Positions 9,396 to 17,124 of a stretch of 64,000 bases of DNA are shown here, piece by piece. This stretch comes from Hymenobacter sp. PAMC 26628. GTDB taxonomy: Bacteria > Bacteroidota > Bacteroidia > Cytophagales > Hymenobacteraceae. Numbering within the stretch: position 1 is the first letter of the stretch; every line of letters begins with the position of its first letter. The position numbers and the translations under genes were made by a program. The stretch covers positions 2,790,001 to 2,854,000 of the forward strand of contig NZ_CP014304.1 of NCBI RefSeq assembly GCF_001562275.1, written 5' to 3'. The notes under the pieces were generated by a model. It had not been told where the DNA came from. It worked only from the letters and a program-made list of their open reading frames with translations, and did not search any database.

Positions 9396-9965
9396 TTAAC
9401 TCAGCCAATTGCGCAGCATGGCGGGGCCGTGCTCGGTGAGGATGCTTTCGGGGTGGAACTGCACGCCGCGCACGTCGTAGCGGCGGTGGCGCAGGGCCAT
9501 TACCTCGCCGCCGGCGTCGCGGGCGGTTACTTCCAGCTCGGCGGGCATGGTTTCGGGACGCACGGCCCACGAGTGGTAGCGCCCCACCCGAAACCGCGGC
9601 GGCAGGCCCCGGAACAGCTTCTCGTCGGCCACTTTCACGTCGGCATCGGTGGCCACGCCGTGCACCACAGCGGGCAGGTTGTAGAGGGCCGCGCCGAAGC
9701 TTTCGGCCAGACCCTGGTGGCCCAGGCACACGCCCAGGATGCGCTTGGTGGGCGCGTATTTGGCAATGATGCGTGGCATCAGCCCCGCCTCCGCCGGCAG
9801 GCCAGGGCCCGGCGAGAGCAGCAGCGCGTCGTAGGCGTCCACGGCTTCGAGGGCCAGCTTGTCGTTGCGGATAACGGTGGTATCGGCCCCGTGGCCCAGC
9901 TCGCGCAGCAGCTGCACGAGGTTGTAGGTGAAGGAGTCGTAGTTGTCGAGAACGAGGATTTTCAT
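9396..9965 (-). CDS. trpG: Anthranilate synthase component II (glutamine amidotransferase)
   Basis: 189 residues, typical for a free TrpG. Supplies ammonia from glutamine to TrpE. Class I amidotransferase: the catalytic Cys80 is in GVCLGHQG, and the His/Glu pair is in VQFHPES near the C-terminus. LSPGPG (50-55) forms the oxyanion-stabilising loop. In many bacteria the same subunit also serves p-aminobenzoate synthase; no pabB is in the window. It is bounded by palindromic repeats on both sides (family A upstream, family B downstream). Confidence 0.95.
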   Translation of the reverse strand: MKILVLDNYDSFTYNLVQLLRELGHGADTTVIRNDKLALEAVDAYDALLLSPGPGLPAEAGLMPRIIAKYAPTKRILGVCLGHQGLAESFGAALYNLPAVVHGVATDADVKVADEKLFRGLPPRFRVGRYHSWAVRPETMPAELEVTARDAGGEVMALRHRRYDVRGVQFHPESILTEHGPAMLRNWLS

Positions 9966-10012
9966 GTTAACTATCGGTCGAAATCTAAAAAATCAAGGCT
10001 TGTAATAAAGGC

Positions 10013-10102
10013 CGTCATGTTGAACGCAGTGAAGCATCTCTACTGCTGAACTAATCAGGTTTACTACTGCGGGAGAGATGCTTCACTGCGCTCAGCATGA
10101 CG
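10013..10102. repeat. Palindromic repeat family A, copy 2 (trpE/trpG gap)
   Basis: Inverted repeat starting CGTCATGTTGAACGCAGTGA and ending with the near-complement, with the inner arms AAGCATCTC / GAGATGCTT. It fills the gap between trpE and trpG and is the only spacer there, so the trp mRNA must carry it as a hairpin. Arms differ at a few bases, unlike the perfect copy at 14486. Confidence 0.85.
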
Positions 10103-10111
10103 TTCAATCAA

Positions 10112-11545
10112 TTACCGCACGTCGGCCGCCGCCTTCAGCGCCTGGCGCAGGGCCCCCAGTTTGTGGTGCACTTCCTGTAATTCAGAATTAATATCTGAGG
10201 CGGCCACCACGCCGGCGCCGGCCTGGAAGTAGAGCTGGTTGGCGTGGCTGAGGAAGGAGCGGATCATGATGGCGTGGTTGAAGCTGCCGTCGAAGCCGAG
10301 GTGGCCCAGAGCCCCGCCGTAGTAGCCGCGGGCGGTGGGCTCCAGGCCGTCGATGAGCTGCACGGCGCGGTGCTTGGGGGCCCCGGAGAGCGTGCCGGCC
10401 GGGAAGGTGTCGGCCACCACTTGCAGCGTGTCGGTGCCGGGCAGCAGCTGGGCCGTGACGTGGCTGACGAGGTGGATGACGTGCGAGTAGAACTGGATTT
10501 CGCGCAGCGTGCGCACCTGCACGTCGGTGCCGTGGCGGGCCAGGTCGTTGCGGGCCAGGTCCACGAGCATCACGTGCTCGGCGTTTTCCTTGGGGTCGGC
10601 GGCTAGGCGCTGGGCGGCGGCGGTGTCGGCGGCGTCGTCTCCCGTGCGGCGGTAGGTGCCGGCAATGGGGTACAGGCTGGCCTCGGGGCCCTGCACGCGC
10701 AGCTGCGCCTCGGGCGACGAGCCGAAGATTTTGTAGTCGCCGTAGTCGAAATAGAACAGGTACGGCGAGGGGTTGATGGAGCGCAGCGCCCGGTACACGT
10801 TGAACTCGTCGCCGGTAAACCCCTGCTGGAAACGGCGCGACAGCACAATCTGGAATACGTCGCCGCGGTGGCAATGGCCCTGGCCCTGGGCCAGCCGGGT
10901 CAGGAATTCGGCGTCGGTTTGGTTAGTGCTTTCCTCGCCGCGCAGGGCAAAATCGAAGGCCGGCACGCCGGGGTTGCGCACCAGGTTTTCGAGGCGGTCG
11001 AGCCCGTCGGGGGCCGCTTCGGCGCCGTCAGCGGTGTGCTCGAAAATGTGCAGCTCCTGGCGGAAGTGGTTGAAGGCGATGACGTAACGGTACACGCCGT
11101 AGCGCATCGGCGGGATGTCGCCGGCCGGCACCTTGGCGGGGTTCAGCGTCACGTCCTCGAAGGCCTGCACGGCCTCGTAGCCCAGGTAGCCGAACAGGCC
11201 GGTGCTGATGAACGGGAACGCGGGGGCCCCGGCGTCGGGCACGAAGCCGGCGGCGAAGGCGTGCAGCCGGGCCAGGGCTTCGCGGGGCTCGGCCACCTGC
11301 TCAGTGGCGGCGTGGCCGTGGGGCCCCGTTTGGTGCAGCACGCCGCCGCGGCGCAGCTCGAAGGTGGCCAGCGGCTCGCACACGAGGTAGCTGAAGGCGT
11401 TTTGCTGGCCGTGGTAGTCAGCGCTTTCCAGCAGCAGGCAGTTGGAATAGTGGTCGCGCAGGCGCAGGTACAGGCCCACCGGCGTCACGGTATCGGCGAG
11501 CAGGCGGCGGTGGCGGGTGCGGAGCTGGTGGGATTGGGCGGGCAT
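10112..11545 (-). CDS. trpE: Anthranilate synthase component I
   Basis: 477 residues from ATG 11545 (MPAQSHQLRTRHRR). The frame is open further upstream, but that part overlaps the leader terminator and is not coding. Converts chorismate and ammonia to anthranilate. The N-terminal regulatory LLLES motif, which in known TrpE proteins binds tryptophan for feedback inhibition, is present, so the enzyme is probably Trp-inhibited. The chorismate-binding domain shows FQIVLSRRF, GSSPEAQLRV, PIAGTYRRTG, DLARNDLAR and AGTLSGAPKHRA. It is the first structural gene after the attenuator leader. Confidence 0.96.
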   Translation of the reverse strand: MPAQSHQLRTRHRRLLADTVTPVGLYLRLRDHYSNCLLLESADYHGQQNAFSYLVCEPLATFELRRGGVLHQTGPHGHAATEQVAEPREALARLHAFAAGFVPDAGAPAFPFISTGLFGYLGYEAVQAFEDVTLNPAKVPAGDIPPMRYGVYRYVIAFNHFRQELHIFEHTADGAEAAPDGLDRLENLVRNPGVPAFDFALRGEESTNQTDAEFLTRLAQGQGHCHRGDVFQIVLSRRFQQGFTGDEFNVYRALRSINPSPYLFYFDYGDYKIFGSSPEAQLRVQGPEASLYPIAGTYRRTGDDAADTAAAQRLAADPKENAEHVMLVDLARNDLARHGTDVQVRTLREIQFYSHVIHLVSHVTAQLLPGTDTLQVVADTFPAGTLSGAPKHRAVQLIDGLEPTARGYYGGALGHLGFDGSFNHAIMIRSFLSHANQLYFQAGAGVVAASDINSELQEVHHKLGALRQALKAAADVR

Positions 11546-11590
11546 GAGGGGAAGCAAAGGCGGGTGAGCGGGGGCCCCGGCCGGATATGC

Positions 11591-11616
11591 AAAAAGCCCG
11601 GCTGGGCGGCCGGGCT
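11591..11616 (-). terminator. trp attenuator terminator hairpin
   Basis: On the minus strand AGCCCGGC (11616-11609) pairs with GCCGGGCT (11602-11595) around a 6-base loop, followed by TTTTT (11595-11591). It lies 34 bases after the leader peptide stop and 46 bases before the trpE ATG. Its position makes it the expected 3:4 terminator of a ribosome-dependent trp attenuator. Confidence 0.85.
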
Positions 11617-11630
11617 CTTCGTGAGATATA

Positions 11631-11653
11631 GTAAAATCAAGCACTGATTTTAC
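11631..11653 (-). promoter_or_regulatory. Leader hairpin at the trpL stop codon
   Basis: GTAAAATCA and TGATTTTAC form a perfect 9-bp stem with a 5-base loop. The first arm contains the stop codon of the leader peptide (11650-11652). A ribosome finishing the leader would disrupt it, while one stalled at the Trp codons would not. Its role as pause or antiterminator stem is inference. Confidence 0.6.
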
Positions 11654-11727
11654 CGCGCGCACTGGCTGTCCGGTCCGGAAGTACGGAGCGGCCACCACCA
11701 AGCTTGAGCGGAAAATTGTGCGGTCAT
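11650..11727 (-). CDS. trpL: trp operon leader peptide
   Basis: 25 codons from ATG 11727 to TAA. The peptide begins MTAQFSAQAWWWPLRTSG, so codons 10-12 are three consecutive UGG codons (11700-11692), the classic sensor of charged tRNA-Trp. A promoter lies about 40 bases upstream and a strong terminator hairpin downstream, then trpE. Three adjacent Trp codons in a 25-codon frame at this exact place is very unlikely by chance. Stalling here when tryptophan is short should prevent termination and allow trp operon transcription; the exact antiterminator pairing could not be settled by eye. Confidence 0.88.
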   Translation of the reverse strand: MTAQFSAQAWWWPLRTSGPDSQCAR

Positions 11728-11765
11728 GGTCAAATTAGGGCCCCCAGCAGTTGCCGGCGACGGGG

Positions 11766-11796
11766 CAAAGGTAAGCGCGGTTTTTAAATTACCAAA
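11766..11796 (-). promoter_or_regulatory. trp operon promoter
   Basis: On the minus strand TTTG (11796-11793), exactly 19 bases, then TACCTTTG (11773-11766). Both boxes match the Bacteroidota sigma-factor consensus TTTG-N19-TAnnTTTG. Transcription should start near 11760, about 30 bases before the trpL ATG. Confidence 0.8.
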
Positions 11797-11810
11797 CCCA
11801 GGGGCCATAA

Positions 11811-11915
11811 CGCGTACTCTGCGAGTCCGCGTCGCTGCACGGTACCTAACGGTAATTGGCAGGACGAAGCGAAAGCCGCGGACTACAACCGAAGGTCAGC
11901 GTAGCTAAAGTCCGC
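11811..11915. repeat. Degenerate relative of palindromic family B
   Basis: CTCTGCGAGTCCGCG at about 11817-11831 resembles the family B arm, and GCGGACT (11878-11884) is complementary to AGTCCGC (11909-11915). It lies between the trp promoter and the divergent dienelactone hydrolase gene. Similarity is partial and the boundaries are uncertain. Confidence 0.4.
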
Positions 11916-11990
11916 ATTACAGCCAAACAATTGGGGTTCTACTCCGCTTAACGAGCCACTCCAAATAATTCTAAATCCAATTCAACACCA

Positions 11991-12893
11991 ATGAAACAGT
12001 TTTTCCTCGCCGCCGGGGCCGCCCTGGCCCTACTGGCCACCCCGGCCTCAGCCCAAAAAGCTCAAAAGCTCGCCCCGATGGCTCCCATGGCCAGCTGCTG
12101 CGTCAAGCCCGTGGCCGCGACCGAAACCTTCGCCATGCTGGCTTCCAGCGAAGAATTCGTGAACAGCCACGACACGCCCTTGCCCTACACCTACCAAGGC
12201 GCGGGCGAAACCATTGCGTTTAAAACCTCGGACGGCACCGATGGCCACGGCTTCGAAATCAAGAGCGCCACGCCCAGCAACAAATACCTGTTTGTCATTC
12301 ACGAGTACTGGGGCCTAAACGATTACATCAAGAAGGAAGCCGCCCAGTACGCCCAGGAGCTGCCCGGCGTCAACGTTATCGCCGTGGATTTGTACGACGG
12401 CAAAGTAGCCACCACCCAGGCCGAAGCCGGCCAGTACATGGCCGCCGTGAAAACCGAGCGCGCCACCGCCATCCTCAAGGGCGCCGAGGCCTACGCGGGC
12501 CCCAAGGCCGCGTTTGCCTCCATCGGCTGGTGCTTCGGCGGCGGCTGGAGCTTGCAGGAAGCCCTGCTGGGCGGCAACCAAACGGTGGGCTGCGTGATGT
12601 ACTACGGCATGCCCGAGAAGAACGTCGCCCGCCTCAAGTCGCTGAACACCGACGTGTTGGGCATCTTCGCCACCCAAGACAAGTGGATCAACCCCGAGGT
12701 GGTGGCCCAGTTCCAGAAGGACATGGCCGCCGCCGGCAAGAAGGTGACCATCAAGAGCTACGACGCTGACCACGCCTTCGCTAACCCCTCGAACCCCAAG
12801 TACAAGCAGGACGACGCCGCCGATGCCCATAAGCTCGCCCTGGCGTATCTGAAAACGAAGTTCGCCAACGCCAAAGTGGCTAGGAAAGCGTAA
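11991..12893 (+). CDS. Exported dienelactone hydrolase-family protein
   Basis: 300 residues with a Sec signal peptide (1-22, ending ASAQ). The alpha/beta-hydrolase DLH domain covers about 75-295: Glu105 in VIHEYWG, nucleophile Cys181 in GWCFGGG, and the acid/His pair in the DADHAF segment near 265. The Cys nucleophile is characteristic of dienelactone hydrolases, but many members act on other esters or lactones, so the substrate is unknown. The N-terminal 50 residues after the signal are Met/Cys-rich and unassigned. A strong hairpin terminator follows at 12915. Confidence 0.85.
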   Translation: MKQFFLAAGAALALLATPASAQKAQKLAPMAPMASCCVKPVAATETFAMLASSEEFVNSHDTPLPYTYQGAGETIAFKTSDGTDGHGFEIKSATPSNKYLFVIHEYWGLNDYIKKEAAQYAQELPGVNVIAVDLYDGKVATTQAEAGQYMAAVKTERATAILKGAEAYAGPKAAFASIGWCFGGGWSLQEALLGGNQTVGCVMYYGMPEKNVARLKSLNTDVLGIFATQDKWINPEVVAQFQKDMAAAGKKVTIKSYDADHAFANPSNPKYKQDDAADAHKLALAYLKTKFANAKVARKA

Positions 12894-12914
12894 GCAGTTT
12901 TCTTGCGCCCCAAC

Positions 12915-12956
12915 GCAGAAAAGGCCGCCTGGAGTATTCCAGGCGGCCTTTTCTGC
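12915..12956. terminator. Bidirectional terminator
   Basis: Perfect 19-bp stem (12915-12933 with 12938-12956) around a 4-base loop, with A and T tracts on the outer part of the stem. It lies between convergent genes, the dienelactone hydrolase and the SDR. Confidence 0.85.
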
Positions 12957-12974
12957 TTTTTAGGGCCCCGGGGT

Positions 12975-13712
12975 TTACCGGTTATTCATGCGCTGAAAGG
13001 CGGCGTCCAACTCGGACCGCGAGGCCAGGCGCGACTGTTCCGAAGAGCCATGGCCCACCTCCTGCTCGCCAGCGGCGAGGCGGGCCATCACGGCATCGGC
13101 AAAGGCGTCGAGGGGCTCGCCGAAGGTGTGCAGGCCGGGGCCCCCGAGGTCGGTGTTCACGGCCGGGGGGATGATTTCGAGCACCTGCACGCCCACGGCC
13201 GCCAGCTCGTGCCGCAGCGTGAGGGTGAGCGAGTGCAGCGCCGCCTTGGTAGCGCAGTAAATCGGCATCATGGCCATCGGCGCGAAGGCCAGGCCCGAGG
13301 TAACGTTGATAACTGCCGCGCCGGGCTGCTGGCGCAGGTGCGGCACGAGCAGCGTGGCCAGGTGAATGGGCGCGTCGAAGTTGATGGCGATTTCCTGGCG
13401 CCGGGTTTCCCAGGCCACGGTTTCATCGGTGAGGGACAGGCGGTTCTGAATGCCGGCGTTGTTTACCAGCACGTTGAGGGCCGGGAATTCGGCGGTGGCC
13501 CAGGCGGCCAGGGCGGCGCGGTCGGCGGCATCGGCCACGTCGGCCACGCGGGTGTGCAGGCCGGGATATTGCCGCTGGGCTTCGGCTAATTTGTCGGCCC
13601 GCCGGCCGCATACGATGACGGTGCTACCGGCGTGCAAGAAGCGCACGGCCAGGGCCAGACCGATGCCGGAGGCGCCGCCAGTAATCAGAACGGTGTTGTT
13701 GGAAAGGTTCAT
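12975..13712 (-). CDS. Short-chain dehydrogenase/reductase (DltE-like)
   Basis: 245 residues. NAD(P)-binding classical SDR: TGGASGIGLAL (11-21) for the dinucleotide, NNAG motif in VLVNNAGIQN, catalytic Ser in the NVTSGLAF segment and Tyr/Lys in YCATK. The overall pattern, including the EIIPPAVNTDLGG segment, fits the group annotated as DltE-type oxidoreductases. The substrate is unknown. Divergently placed from the nicotinamidase; the terminator at 12915 separates it from the preceding gene. Confidence 0.85.
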   Translation of the reverse strand: MNLSNNTVLITGGASGIGLALAVRFLHAGSTVIVCGRRADKLAEAQRQYPGLHTRVADVADAADRAALAAWATAEFPALNVLVNNAGIQNRLSLTDETVAWETRRQEIAINFDAPIHLATLLVPHLRQQPGAAVINVTSGLAFAPMAMMPIYCATKAALHSLTLTLRHELAAVGVQVLEIIPPAVNTDLGGPGLHTFGEPLDAFADAVMARLAAGEQEVGHGSSEQSRLASRSELDAAFQRMNNR

Positions 13713-13831
13713 ACGGAAAGGATGGAGCGGATGCTCCGCTCGGTTGGGGCCCCAACAACGGGCCCCACGGCCGGGTTTTGGCGCCGGGGCCCTACTTTTC
13801 GGGCCGCGAACCTTTCGCCCCTCCCCCGCCC

Positions 13832-14449
13832 ATGAACGCCCTGCTGCTGATTGACGTGCAAAACGATTTCGTGCCCGGCGGCACGCTGGCCGTGCCCGAG
13901 GGCGACGCCATCATCGCGCAGCTCAACGCCTTGCAACCCAAATTCGAGTTGGTGGTGGCGTCGCAGGACTGGCACCCGGCCGGGCACCGCAGCTTCGCCA
14001 CGGCCCACCCGGGCCACGCGGCCTTCACCGAAATCGAGTGGCAGGGCCGCCCCCAAATGTTGTGGCCCGACCACTGCGTACAAGGCACGCCCGGCGCCGA
14101 CTTGCACGCCGCCCTGAACACGGACCGTGTGGAGGCCATCTTCCGCAAAGGCACCGACCCGGACATCGATTCGTACAGCGCCTTCTTCGACAATGGCCAC
14201 CTCAAAACCACCGGCCTGGGGGCCTACCTGCGCAGCCGCGGCGTCACGCGGGTGTACGTGGCCGGCTTGGCGGCCGATTACTGCGTGTACTTCACCGCCA
14301 AAGACGCGCTGGCCGAGGGCTTTGAAGCCGTGGTGCTGGAGGACGCTACCCGCGCTATTTCGGCCGACGGTTGGCAGGCCGCAAAGCAGGATTTACTCGA
14401 ATTAGGGGCCCTGGTGCAAACCAGCCACGCCGGCTTGCGCGAGCCCTGA
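13832..14449 (+). CDS. pncA: Nicotinamidase/pyrazinamidase
   Basis: 205 residues from ATG 13832 (MNALLLIDVQNDFVPGG); the frame upstream is Pro-rich and not conserved. Hydrolyses nicotinamide to nicotinate for NAD salvage. The catalytic triad is Asp8, Lys106 (FRKGTDPDIDSYS) and Cys151 (GLAADYC). Metal ligands Asp46, His48 and His81 fit the SQDWHPAGH and WPDHC segments. It appears monocistronic, followed by a family A repeat. Confidence 0.93.
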   Translation: MNALLLIDVQNDFVPGGTLAVPEGDAIIAQLNALQPKFELVVASQDWHPAGHRSFATAHPGHAAFTEIEWQGRPQMLWPDHCVQGTPGADLHAALNTDRVEAIFRKGTDPDIDSYSAFFDNGHLKTTGLGAYLRSRGVTRVYVAGLAADYCVYFTAKDALAEGFEAVVLEDATRAISADGWQAAKQDLLELGALVQTSHAGLREP

Positions 14450-14485
14450 ACGCAAACTGTTGTTGACAGCGCGTTCTCGCCAAAA

Positions 14486-14577
14486 ACGGTCATGCAGAGC
14501 GCAGCGAAGCATCTTTCCCGCGCCAGCAATTATTTACTTACGCGGGAAAGATGCTTCGCTGCGCTCTGCATGACCGT
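14486..14577. repeat. Palindromic repeat family A, copy 3 (perfect arms)
   Basis: Perfect 37-bp inverted arms, 14486-14522 and 14541-14577, around an 18-base AT-rich loop. The core is GTCATGCAGAGCGCAGCGAA. It lies between the convergent pncA and the broken GH43 gene. The absence of any mismatch suggests recent arrival or selection on the hairpin. Confidence 0.9.
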
Positions 14578-14599
14578 CTGTTAGTTATTGATAACCTTA

Positions 14600-15705
14600 C
14601 TACGGGGTGATGGTGACGATGCTGCCGTCGGGATTGCGCTTCAGCTCGGTCACCTTCACGTTGCGCAGCCAGGTTTTGCCGCTCAGCTGGGTGTCGTGGT
14701 AGAAGATGTACCACTTGCCCTTGAGCGCCACGATGGAGTGGTGCGTCGTCCAGCCCTCCACGGGCTTCATAATCACGCCTTTGTAGGCAAAAGGACCGTA
14801 GGGCGAGGTGCCCACGGCGTACACCAGCAGGTGCGTGTCGCCGGTCGAGTACGAGAAGTAGTACTTGCCCTGGTACTTGTGCAGCCAGCCGCCCTCGAAG
14901 AAGCGGTGCTTGGCGTCGCTGGCCAGCAGGGGCTTGCCGAGCGAGTCGAGGATAGTGATTTCCTGTACCGGGCCGGCAAAGTGCTTCATATCGGGGCTGC
15001 GGGCGGCCACCCGGGCCCCCACGGCGGGCTCGTTGCCGTCGGGCTTTTTGTCGGGCGCAGCGGCGTTGTACTTGCCGGTGGCCCAGTGCTGGAGCTACCC
15101 GCCCCACAGGCCCCCGAAGTACATGTACGTCTTGCCGTCGGCGTCGGCAAACACGGCGGGGTCAATACTGAAGCTGCCGGCGATGGGCGTAGCCTCGGCC
15201 TTGAACGGTCTGGTGGGCGACGGGCTGGTGGCCACGCCGATGCGGAACACGTTCTGCTTGTCCTTCAGCGGGAAATACAGGTAATAAGTGCCGTTTTTGA
15301 AGGCCACGTCGGGGCCCACAGCTGGCGGCCGGTCCACGAAATATCCTTGGTATCGAGGGCCACGCCGTGGTCGGTCACCTTGCCGCCCACATTGTCGAGC
15401 GACAGGATGTGGTAGTCGCGCATGGCGAAGTGGTCGCCGTTGTCGTTCTCCGGGATGCCCGCCTCAATGTCGTGCGAAGGATAAATGTAGATTTTGCTGT
15501 TGAAGACGTGCGCCGACGGATCGGCGGTGTAAATGTCGCGCACCAGCGGCTGGGCCAGGTATTTTTTGCCGGCCGAGTCAGCTTTCGCCGCGGGCGCGGC
15601 GGCATCGGTAGCGGCGGCTTGTTGCTGGGCGGGTTGGCTTTGGCAAGCGGCCAGCAGCGCGAGCAGTAAGGCCGGGCGGCGAAGCGTGAATAAATTGCGA
15701 AGCAT
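14600..15705 (-). pseudogene. Glycoside hydrolase family 43-like lipoprotein, broken
   Basis: The reading starts at 15705 with a lipoprotein signal (LLALLAACQSQ) and a five-bladed-propeller N-terminus (YTADPSAHVFNSKIYIYPSH). Near 15311-15314 the frame is lost: restoring one base in the GGGG run joins RQLWAP to DVAFKNGTYYLYFPLKD. A second lesion is an in-frame TAG at 15097-15095 after FGGLWGG, where related proteins continue with Gln (CAG to TAG). The remainder runs to 14600 and keeps FFEGGWLHKYQGKYYFSYS and TTHHSIV. About 368 residues if repaired. GH43 enzymes usually act on arabinose- or xylose-containing glycans. Two lesions argue for real decay, though sequence error is possible for the first. 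Confidence 0.75.
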
Positions 15706-15851
15706 GAAGGTGGACGAAATCGTTGTTGGCGCAAGGTACAGGCCTGTTTTTTGCCCTACCTATCGGTTTCGATGAGGATCGTTTGCGACGATATTTCTCC
15801 AAATTATTTACCAGTACCCACCGCGCGTAGGGCCCCCAAAGGCCCGCCGCG

Positions 15852-16496
15852 CTACGCCGCCGGGGCCCCCGCCGCTCGCGCCACCACCGCCAGCAGCGGG
15901 TCGCCCACGCGGGGGCTGCGGTCGAGCAGTTCGATATTATCCCAACCGCCGGCGGCCAGCAAAAAGCGCCGCACCAGCGCCAGGTGGCCACGGTCGTCGA
16001 GGGCGTGCCAGGCGGCAATGGCCTTGCTCGGAAAGCAGCGGTTGGAGAAGGTGATGACCAGCGGGGCCCCGGGCCGCAGCACGCGGGCCAGCTCGCGCAG
16101 CACCGCCACGGGCTGGGTGAGGTAGTCGATGGACACGCAAATGGCGGCGCCATCGAACTCGTTATCCGCGAATTCGAGCGTGGGCACCTGGTTGAGGTCC
16201 TGCACCACGCGCTCGGCCAGACGGGGGTTGGCGCGCAGCTCGGCGGCGTTCATGCCCAGGCCCGCCACGCGGCGGTAGGGCACGTCGGCGGGCAGGTGGC
16301 TCACCCAGCTGCTCATCAAATCGAGCAGGGCCCCACCGGCCGGAAAGTACTCGCGGTAGAGCTGCGTGACGGCCGCAATGGCCCCGTCGTCGATGTGCGT
16401 GACGAAGCGCGGGGCCTGGTAAAACTGCGCGTCGGGGGTTTCGTCCTGGCGGCGGAAGGCTTCGGGCGGAAGGGCATGGGATTCGTCGGGGCTCAT
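15852..16496 (-). CDS. Class I SAM-dependent methyltransferase
   Basis: 214 residues. The sequence shows the methyltransferase fold: motif I as LLDLMSSWVSHLP, an acidic segment VQDLNQVPTLEFADNEFDGAAICVSIDYL (motifs II-III), and the post-motif helix PVAVLRELARVLRPGAPLVITFSNR. The motif I glycines are replaced by MSSW, as in a group of uncharacterised bacterial proteins. The substrate is unknown. The start at 16496 lies next to a short direct repeat of TAGGTCGGGGC. Confidence 0.75.
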   Translation of the reverse strand: MSPDESHALPPEAFRRQDETPDAQFYQAPRFVTHIDDGAIAAVTQLYREYFPAGGALLDLMSSWVSHLPADVPYRRVAGLGMNAAELRANPRLAERVVQDLNQVPTLEFADNEFDGAAICVSIDYLTQPVAVLRELARVLRPGAPLVITFSNRCFPSKAIAAWHALDDRGHLALVRRFLLAAGGWDNIELLDRSPRVGDPLLAVVARAAGAPAA

Positions 16497-16572
16497 AGGT
16501 CGGGGCTCGTAGGTCGGGGCGGTGGCTGTGGGCTAAACGGCCCCCGGGGCCCCGGGGGTTGCGCCGGCCGGC

Positions 16573-16580
16573 TACTTTTG
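16573..16580 (+). promoter_or_regulatory. -7 box abutting the GNAT start codon
   Basis: TACTTTTG matches TAnnTTTG and ends only 4 bases before the GTG at 16585, so transcription would start at or in the start codon. No TTG was found at the ideal -33 spacing. Confidence 0.5.
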
Positions 16581-16584
16581 CGCC

Positions 16585-17124
16585 GTGCTGCCCACTCCCA
16601 CCCTTCGCCCCGCCGCCGCCGCCGACGTGCCCGCGCTGGCCGCCTTAGTCAACAACGCCTACCGGGGCGAGGCCTCCCGCCAGGCCTGGACCACCGAAGC
16701 GCACCTGCTCGACGGCCCGCGCATTGACGAGGCCGCGCTGCACGAGCTACTGGGGGCCCCGGGCGGCGGTTTTTTGCTAGCCGTGGGGCCCAGCGGGCAG
16801 CTCATGGGCGGCGTGTACTTGCAGGCGCAGGGCCCTTGCCTCTACCTCGGCACGCTAGCCGTGGCCCCCGCGGCGCAGGCGCACGGCCTGGGCCGCCGCC
16901 CGCTCGAAGCCGCCGAAGCTCAGGCGCGCCAGCAAGGCTGCACCCACCTGAAAATCACCGTCGTATCAGCCCGCGCCGAGCTACTGGCCTGGTACGAGCG
17001 CCGCGGCTACGTGCGCACCGGCGCCACGGAGCCCTTCCCCGCCACCACGCGCTTCGGCCGCCCCCGCCAGCCGCTGGCGCTGGTGGTGCTGGAGAAAGCG
17101 GTAGTACCGGAGAAGGCTACATAG
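16585..17124 (+). CDS. GNAT-family N-acetyltransferase
   Basis: 179 residues from GTG 16585. The acetyl-CoA-binding motif A is LGTLAVAPAAQAHGLGRRPL (near 92-111), with QAHGLG fitting Q/R-x-x-G-x-G; the C-terminal AWYERRGYVRTG is the usual motif B. The N-terminal LRPAAAADVPALAALVNNAY is typical of small-molecule acetyltransferases of this type. The substrate is unknown. It overlaps the convergent DUF418 gene by 8 bases. Confidence 0.85.
   Translation: MLPTPTLRPAAAADVPALAALVNNAYRGEASRQAWTTEAHLLDGPRIDEAALHELLGAPGGGFLLAVGPSGQLMGGVYLQAQGPCLYLGTLAVAPAAQAHGLGRRPLEAAEAQARQQGCTHLKITVVSARAELLAWYERRGYVRTGATEPFPATTRFGRPRQPLALVVLEKAVVPEKAT

Noticed and set aside
11546..11701. N-terminal extension of trpE
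   Set aside because: It overlaps the leader peptide and the terminator hairpin in another frame; TrpE similarity starts at ATG 11545.
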